A DNA stretch of 64,000 nt from Orobanche coerulescens (Eukaryota; Streptophyta; Magnoliopsida; Lamiales; Orobanchaceae): NCBI GenBank assembly GCA_033398695.1, contig CM065818.1:37162001-37226000 (forward strand), given 5' to 3'. The notes under the pieces are model-generated. The model was not told the origin of the DNA. It did no database searches and saw nothing but the letters and a program-made list of their open reading frames with translations. The position numbers and the translations under genes were made by a program. Of the stretch, positions 58,903 through 64,000 are shown piece by piece; within the stretch, counting starts at the first letter, position 1, and the number at the start of each line of letters is the position of its first letter.

Positions 58903-60584
58903 ATTGAGAGTTTTGTTAACTGCAGAGAATAATTTAAGATTTGTTAGTGATTATTTAATTATGATCCGAGTAAAGAATTTAAGGGCTTTATTTATTCATA
59001 ACTCGGCTCCCACTATTTTATCGGCATTTACATACGCCCATGTTAAATCCGAAAATCTTGGGTGACTTCATAGTGGTGATCGATTTCTTTACAAAGTTTA
59101 ATAGAGGGCAACCCATACGGTTTCTATTCTATTATTCTTTATAAAGTGGTGTCTAATACCAACCCATCTAATGGATGATTCGATCTTCTTTTACCCCTAG
59201 TTCACTTACCCTCAACCCATTCGGTTTCTATGGCTCGCTGAACTATCTAAGTTTAAACCGTCAACTCCTATTAGTCTGACAATTGAATCTTACCCGACAA
59301 CCCATACGGTTTATAGGGGTTTGATTTGTCACAACCAAATGCATCTAATGCACTCTAGGAATTTATCAACTTTCCCAAAAATATTACCCCGATATACTCG
59401 GAAGAATAATATTCCGGTTTAGATTTCAATTTTCCATGAGTTTGACGGAGGGTAGGAAACCTCGTAACCTTTATAACTTAGTGTGTTTGTAGTCGGGAGA
59501 ATTTCACGATTAATGTTACACTTTGCACATTAATTCATTTATACGTGCGTTTGTTGGTTTGTCAATCATTCAAAATGAAAAACAGAAAACAGTAACTTAG
59601 TTACTACCAACATATAGCTCATGGACCTAATTCCTAAGTACTGGGCCAAGCGAATGACCCAATAAATAAAAACACAGTCTTCGAATCTTCGTCTTCTCGG
59701 TCGGTTGTCTTCGGTCTTCGTCATACCAAAAAAAAATAATTACATCATTGAAAAATTGCATCCTATACAAATTTTTCTAGTAAATATAAATAGGCTTAAA
59801 ACGGCCTTTACAACCCAATCGAATCGAACAAATCAAAAACTAAGTCCACGAGCTATATCGCCATCACATAAGGATTCCATACAACATGTAATGGCAACAA
59901 AATTAAATAATTAATTTTAATATAAATTAATCTAATTAATCTATAAATTAATCTATTCAATTTCTACTATATTAATCCAATTAATATAAAGTGGCATTAA
60001 AATTAAATAATCAATTAATATATTAATCCAATTAATATAAAATTAATCTATTCAATTTTAATGGTATTAATCCAATTAATACTAATAATCGTCATTTAAA
60101 TTCATTCGAAGTAATCCGGCCAAAATATTTTAATTTATTTCCCTTAACTAAAAAATATTCCAAATATTAATTTAGTCAAATTAAAATCCAATTTAAATTT
60201 TGGGAAATAATTACAACGAAACATAAACTTAAAACGGAGTCCTGGACAATCCGGTTTTAGGCCCAGCCCGCGGCCTGATTCAAAATCGGGCCAAAAACCC
60301 GAGGGCTGCCTGGCCGAGCCATGCTCGGCAGCCTGGCCAAGTCCTGATCGGCAGGCATCGGCTGCCTCTCGGCAGCTGCGGCCGAGCATGCTCGGCAGCC
60401 TGGGCAGGCAGCCCAGGCATTGCTGCCAGCAGCCCCGTTTCTTCATTTTTCGGCTCGTTTCCAAAAACGTGATGCTACAACGAACAATTTAAAATCTACG
60501 ATTATTCCAAACATGATTCTAAATCATAATCATCATCCATAAGCATTCAAAATGCACAAATAATCGTATATACGGAAACATTGA
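58903..60584 (-). other. Long leader of copia element G
   Basis: There is no gene here. Three diverged units with AACCCATACGGTTT lie near 59,109, 59,213 and 59,299, inside a larger ~180-bp repeat carrying CCATCTAATGGATG. 59,900-60,130 is AT-rich with ATTAATCCAATTAAT repeats. 60,230-60,430 is a GC-rich block of palindromes such as GCCGAGCATGCTCGGC and GCTGCCTCTCGGCAGC. The ORF at 60,144-60,464 comes from that block and is not a gene. Confidence 0.65.
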
Positions 60585-60604
60585 CCTCGCTCTGATACCA
60601 CTAT

Positions 60605-61863
60605 TGGGATTCCGAAAATAAAACGAAATACGCAGCGGAAAATAAAAATGAATCTCAAACAAGATCGATCAATTAACGTATATACGAAAATATAAATACG
60701 AAGATAAAGATCATACCCTTGAAGTCTTTGAAATAATACTTCGTAAAATTGATGATGATCACGAACCCCGTCCCGAACACGAAATCCCTTCGTTCCAAGC
60801 ACCGAAAGTTCGAAGCCTCTACTTCACACGCGTCGGAAGTTACCCGGAAAAATTTGACGAGACTCCGTTCTCCAAGAACACGGCTAGGGAACTCGTAGGA
60901 TTTTTTCTCTCTCAATTCATCTCTTATTTTTTTCAACTCAAAGTGAAAGAAAATAAGATGAAAATTTCTCCCTCACTCTCAAACTCTCTCATGGCAGTCA
61001 TCTCTCAAAAATGAAAATGGAGAGTTATATATGAGAGTTTGTCTTGTTATTTCTATTTAATAACCAAGTGATAATAATGTGATATTAAAAATATCATCAA
61101 TCATCACTTAATAAAATGAAAAATGACAAGATAACATGCATGGTGATCATGCCATGTGAGGGGGGCGGCCCATGTAGGAATCTTCCTAGAAACGAGCCGA
61201 GCCACTCGGCTCGTGTACCGGACGTTCGTCAAACGACTCCGTTAAATACACTCCATTTAATCTCCAATGTATTTATATAAATTAATTAATCTAATTAATT
61301 AATTATAGTAAATACAAATATATTTCTCTAAGAAATATAATTTATGAATTAAATTAATTACCCCGTAACTTAATTTTAATTCATAAGACCGCTATTTGAT
61401 TTATCCAATAAATCATAAATTAGATATCCAATATCTAATATTAATAGAGAGATAATAAATTCACATTTATCCGTCAACGCTCCTGATGCGCGACTCCGTA
61501 GGTCCGTCTCAGCCGGCATTGGGAGGAACCAATGAGTGCGGGCAGCACTTAGCCAGCCTAGCGGGCCGCACTGTAAACCCCGACTGAGAACGAATGAAGG
61601 GATCATTCCAGAACCAATATGTCGTGAATACTATATACGTATAGACCCTTCATCAGATGTCCCGGTCAAGTCTTTGGGTCACGGTAAAGTCAAACTCGAC
61701 TATTGACTAGACTCTATACTGATTAATAATGTATCTAATACGACTATATCAGAATGCTTTGGCCAAAGACTTATGATCATATTTGCCATTAACCGTATAG
61801 GACATTCGCCTGCTCACTAACAGGAGATCGAATCCTTTCTTAGCGTACAGTAAAGACTGCTAC
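60605..61863 (-). repeat. 5' LTR of copia element G, truncated on its U3 side
   Basis: It starts (plus strand) TGGGATTCCG next to the PBS. A TATA box (minus, TTATATAAAT) lies at 61,271-61,280, beside an AT-rich TTAATTAATC-type palindromic run, as in solo LTR F. It is interrupted at 61,863 by H; the remainder would lie beyond the window. Confidence 0.8.
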
Positions 61864-62384
61864 TGTAATATCCGCAATTTCGGATTTCCAGTAATTTTAT
61901 TTTTTCGGCGGAGGTCGATTTTGACGACTCGCTTGGGACCATTTCATCATTCTGAGAATGATTAATTCTGGACTTTTTATCATCCGAGTTCGTTTCGGTA
62001 TTATTTTATTGAGTCCCGTGTTTCTTAACGACTTTTCCGCACTTGAGTTCGATTCTTGCGAATCTCGTTCGAAATTACTGTTTTGAGTTTCCCGTAAGTC
62101 CGTTTAACTTTGTTAGACGTGTTGTGAACTTCGGTTTGGTTATTCGATCACGTATCGTGATTTCCGGACGTTTTGGGCCATTTTCGTAATTTCCCAAAGT
62201 TTGGGGTAATTACCTTCCGTTGTCGAATTTCGAGCCTTCGGGTGGTCGGAATCGTGTGTTCTATTAGCTCTTATATTCGTATTTGCGAGTACTTCGTAAC
62301 CGTATCTTCGGTTCGTATTCAGGTTCGGGTTTCGGGGTCGTTCAGATCGTCGTTGTGATTCTTCATTTTATGCCTAGAGGCTGC

Positions 62385-62545
62385 TGGCCTGACCTGGGCG
62401 AAATGACCCTGAAAACGGCGCTGCCGAGCGCCGTATCATGCGCAGGGTCGGCCAGGACCGGCATCCTTCCGAGACACGGCCGAGACACCCGGCGCTCGTG
62501 TGGGCCGTTTGCTGCGCCGTGTCCGGCAGCAGTATAAATATGGCA
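62385..62545 (+). promoter_or_regulatory. LTR H GC-rich palindrome block and TATA box
   Basis: Imperfect palindromes (GGCGCTGCCGAGCGCC, GACACGGCCGAGACAC and a GGCGCTC...GCGCCGTG region) end about 10 bp upstream of TATA at 62,533-62,539. The words differ from those of B and D, although the flanking LTR is homologous. Confidence 0.6.
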
Positions 62546-63514
62546 GAGCAGTCGGATTTCACTCATTTTTTCTCACTCGTTTTCTTCCATTCCGCGGCTG
62601 GAGCTTGATCAATCATGGAGGCATGTTGTTATACAATAAATCCATGAAGTTTTGAGGTCATATCATCAATAATCCGTCCTATAACATCCTTTGATCGAGC
62701 GAATCAGGTCAGATTTTCTAGAAATCTAATTTTGGGGATTTTGGGTATTTTGTTCGATTTCGTCCGTTTAATCCGATTTAACTTAGGATTGTGATGTATT
62801 GATGATTATTTAGATGTATTGTATCATTTCCCTTGTTATTCCATGGTTGGATCGTATCGATTCGTTGTTTTGGTCGAGTTCTTGATCGACGCCTTGAAGG
62901 TGTCCGGTAAAATATCATAGAGGGGTTTTCGGGCGTTCTACGATTATTCCTCCTCGTATGATCGATGATTTATTGATTATATGTTGTTAGGGTCGAATTC
63001 TTGTGAAGAACTCGAGTCGGAACCCTTCCATTCGTTGTCTTCTTCGGGGTCCGAGCTTCCCGGTCGAACCGTGTTTTTCGGAGCGTTTGGTAGCGGTTAT
63101 TAAGGCAAGTATCTTATTATACGACTTGTATCTTGCGACTAGTAATTACGTATGATATATATGATGATTTTGCTTGCCTTCATAATTATGTTCTGTTTGA
63201 GTTGGTTGTGTTTTCCGTAATTTGAAGGCTTTGCGATAATAGTGTTATATTAGTATACGTGTTAGGCGTTGTGCCATTTGTGCAGGATTGCGACGTACAT
63301 ATGGGATGGTTGTACACTTGGTTGTGCAATGTATTGTGTACCGAACGTGTGTTATGTTGGTTACGTGTCGTTGATTGACGATAGTTGTTGCGAGTGTTGA
63401 GATTGTGTTATGTGCGTGTGATGTACGATTTTGTGGTGATCAATGTGATTGATTAATTGTGCTCATTGTTGTATGTAATGTGAATGTGAATATGAGTATG
63501 CGTGTGACCGCTAA

Positions 63515-63985
63515 GTTCACTCGTGTTGGTTCGACGGGACCTACGTGGATTCGTGGCAGTGGACTATGGGGTCGGAACTTAGTGAGGTACTGAGGTCCAA
63601 TCGTGCTGGTCTGACGAGGCCTACGATAACGCATGGCAGTGGACCATGAGTTTCGAACACAGTACGTCCAACCGGGTGAGCTCGACGGGGCTTACGGCGA
63701 CACGTGGCAGTGGACTACGGTGTCAGGACGGTGTGTGTTTGTTGTGATTGATATAGTCCGTGCGGGTTGTTAAGCCTACGGAGACACGTGACAGTGGATC
63801 ACAGTGTCAGAATTGGTTATGTCTGGTTAATAGTCCGTGCGGGTTGTTGAACCTACGGAGACACGTGACAGTGGATCACGGTGTCAGAATTGATTATGTT
63901 TGTTTGATTGTGCATGGTGTAGTCCGTGCGGATTGTTGAACCTACGGAGACACGTGACAGTGGATCACGGTGTCATGAGCATGAT
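63515..63985 (+). repeat. Tandem repeat in LTR H, about six units of 70-90 bp
   Basis: Units contain GTCCGTGCGGGTTGTTGAACC, TACGGAGACACGTGACAGTGG and ATCACGGTGTCAG. The earlier, more diverged units keep GACGRGGCCTACG, which also occurs in B (26,270-26,400) and D (39,700-39,823). All three Tekay LTRs thus carry a tandem block at the same position. Confidence 0.8.
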
Positions 63986-64000
63986 TATTTTCAAATCAAA

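Larger units (their letters stand above)
54850..61863 (-). mobile_element. Ty1/copia element G, 3' LTR truncated, 5' LTR cut by element H
   Basis: On the minus strand: 5' LTR (61,863 to 60,605, its U3 part displaced by H), PBS TGGTATCAGAGCGAGG (60,585-60,600), a 1.7-kb leader, gag-pol (58,902-54,985), PPT-like AAGTGGGAG (54,971-54,979), and a short LTR remnant. Its LTR is related to solo LTR F. I cannot name the copia lineage with confidence. Confidence 0.88.
61864..64000 (+). mobile_element. Tekay-type LTR (element H), runs off the window
   Basis: It starts TGTAATATCCGCAATTTCGG on the plus strand. The first 350 bp are homologous, in reverse complement, to the U3 ends of B (27,660-28,022) and D (50,400-50,729), including CGTTTAACTTTGTTAGACGTG and TCGATCACGTATCGTGAT. 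A GC-rich word block (62,385-62,530) precedes a TATA box (AGTATAAATATGG, 62,531-62,543). R/U5 has no ORF of note. The flank GCTAC (61,859-61,863) would be the TSD, unverifiable here. Confidence 0.85.

Noticed and set aside
60144..60464. Minus-strand Cys/Arg-rich ORF of 106 codons
   Set aside because: Created by the GC-rich palindrome block in the leader of copia G.
1..64000. tRNA, rRNA or other structural RNA genes
   Set aside because: None recognised. The tRNA-like matches are the short primer-binding sites of the retrotransposons.

Overview
This is plant nuclear DNA, almost certainly from a dicot and from a repeat-rich, gene-poor region. I see no intact host gene. The window is a multi-level nest of transposable elements: Ty3/gypsy of the Tekay (chromovirus), Athila and Tat types, two Ty1/copia elements plus a copia solo LTR, an L1-type LINE, two hAT transposase relics, a hAT MITE, and one fragment of a gypsy-type-transposon (Transposase_28-like) gene. 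The evidence is element termini with matching target-site duplications (TSDs), primer-binding sites complementary to plant initiator tRNA-Met or tRNA-Asp, polypurine tracts, and broken gag/pol reading frames. The species cannot be named from sequence alone.

Left third (1-24,600). A Tekay-like LTR (K, 1-1024) ends inside an L1 LINE pseudogene (1025-2590). A Transposase_28-like gene fragment follows (2591-3188 and 14,685-14,962), split by a copia-type solo LTR (F, 3189-14,679, TSD GTACT). F is itself split by A, a complete non-autonomous Tekay element (3953-13,485, TSD AACAT) that keeps gag but has no pol. Then come a GC-rich fragment, a degenerate 258-bp tandem repeat, and E, an Athila element (16,355-24,036, TSD ATATC) with gag-protease only. 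Both outer ends of E are the same U3 terminus in opposite orientation.

Middle (24,601-38,882). A hAT transposase relic is interrupted by B (25,158-33,496, TSD CCAAC), a Tekay derivative whose gag is 18 codons long and which carries a second U3-end/PPT junction. The relic is also interrupted by a hAT MITE (33,620-34,198, TSD GCCCCTGC). A ~60-bp tandem array and a minus-strand Tat pol pseudogene follow.

Right third (38,883-64,000). Tekay LTR D (38,883-50,729) is inserted in the Tat pol. D carries a full-length but broken Tork-type copia element (C, 39,824-46,202, TSD GTCGG) and a 2.4-kb hAT element (I, 47,456-49,892, TSD ATCCTACC). Its internal region is cut by Athila-type LTR J (51,587-52,912). 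Next is a minus-strand copia element (G, 54,850-61,863), whose 5' LTR is cut by Tekay LTR H (61,864 to the window end).

Main discovery candidate. In K, A, B, C, D, E and H, a cluster of short CG-rich palindromic 'words' lies just upstream of the LTR TATA box or its presumed position. The word is uniform within a family, roughly TTACGTACGTAA in K, TTAGCGTGCGCTAA in A and D, TTACGGCCGTAA in B, GACACGGGCCGTGTC in E and GGGCCGCGGCCC in C. It changes between LTRs whose surrounding backbone is clearly homologous (B, D, H). A CTGTCC/GGACAG spacer motif and TATA-region hairpins recur with the arrays. I read this as a modular U3 promoter cassette with exchangeable palindromic words.
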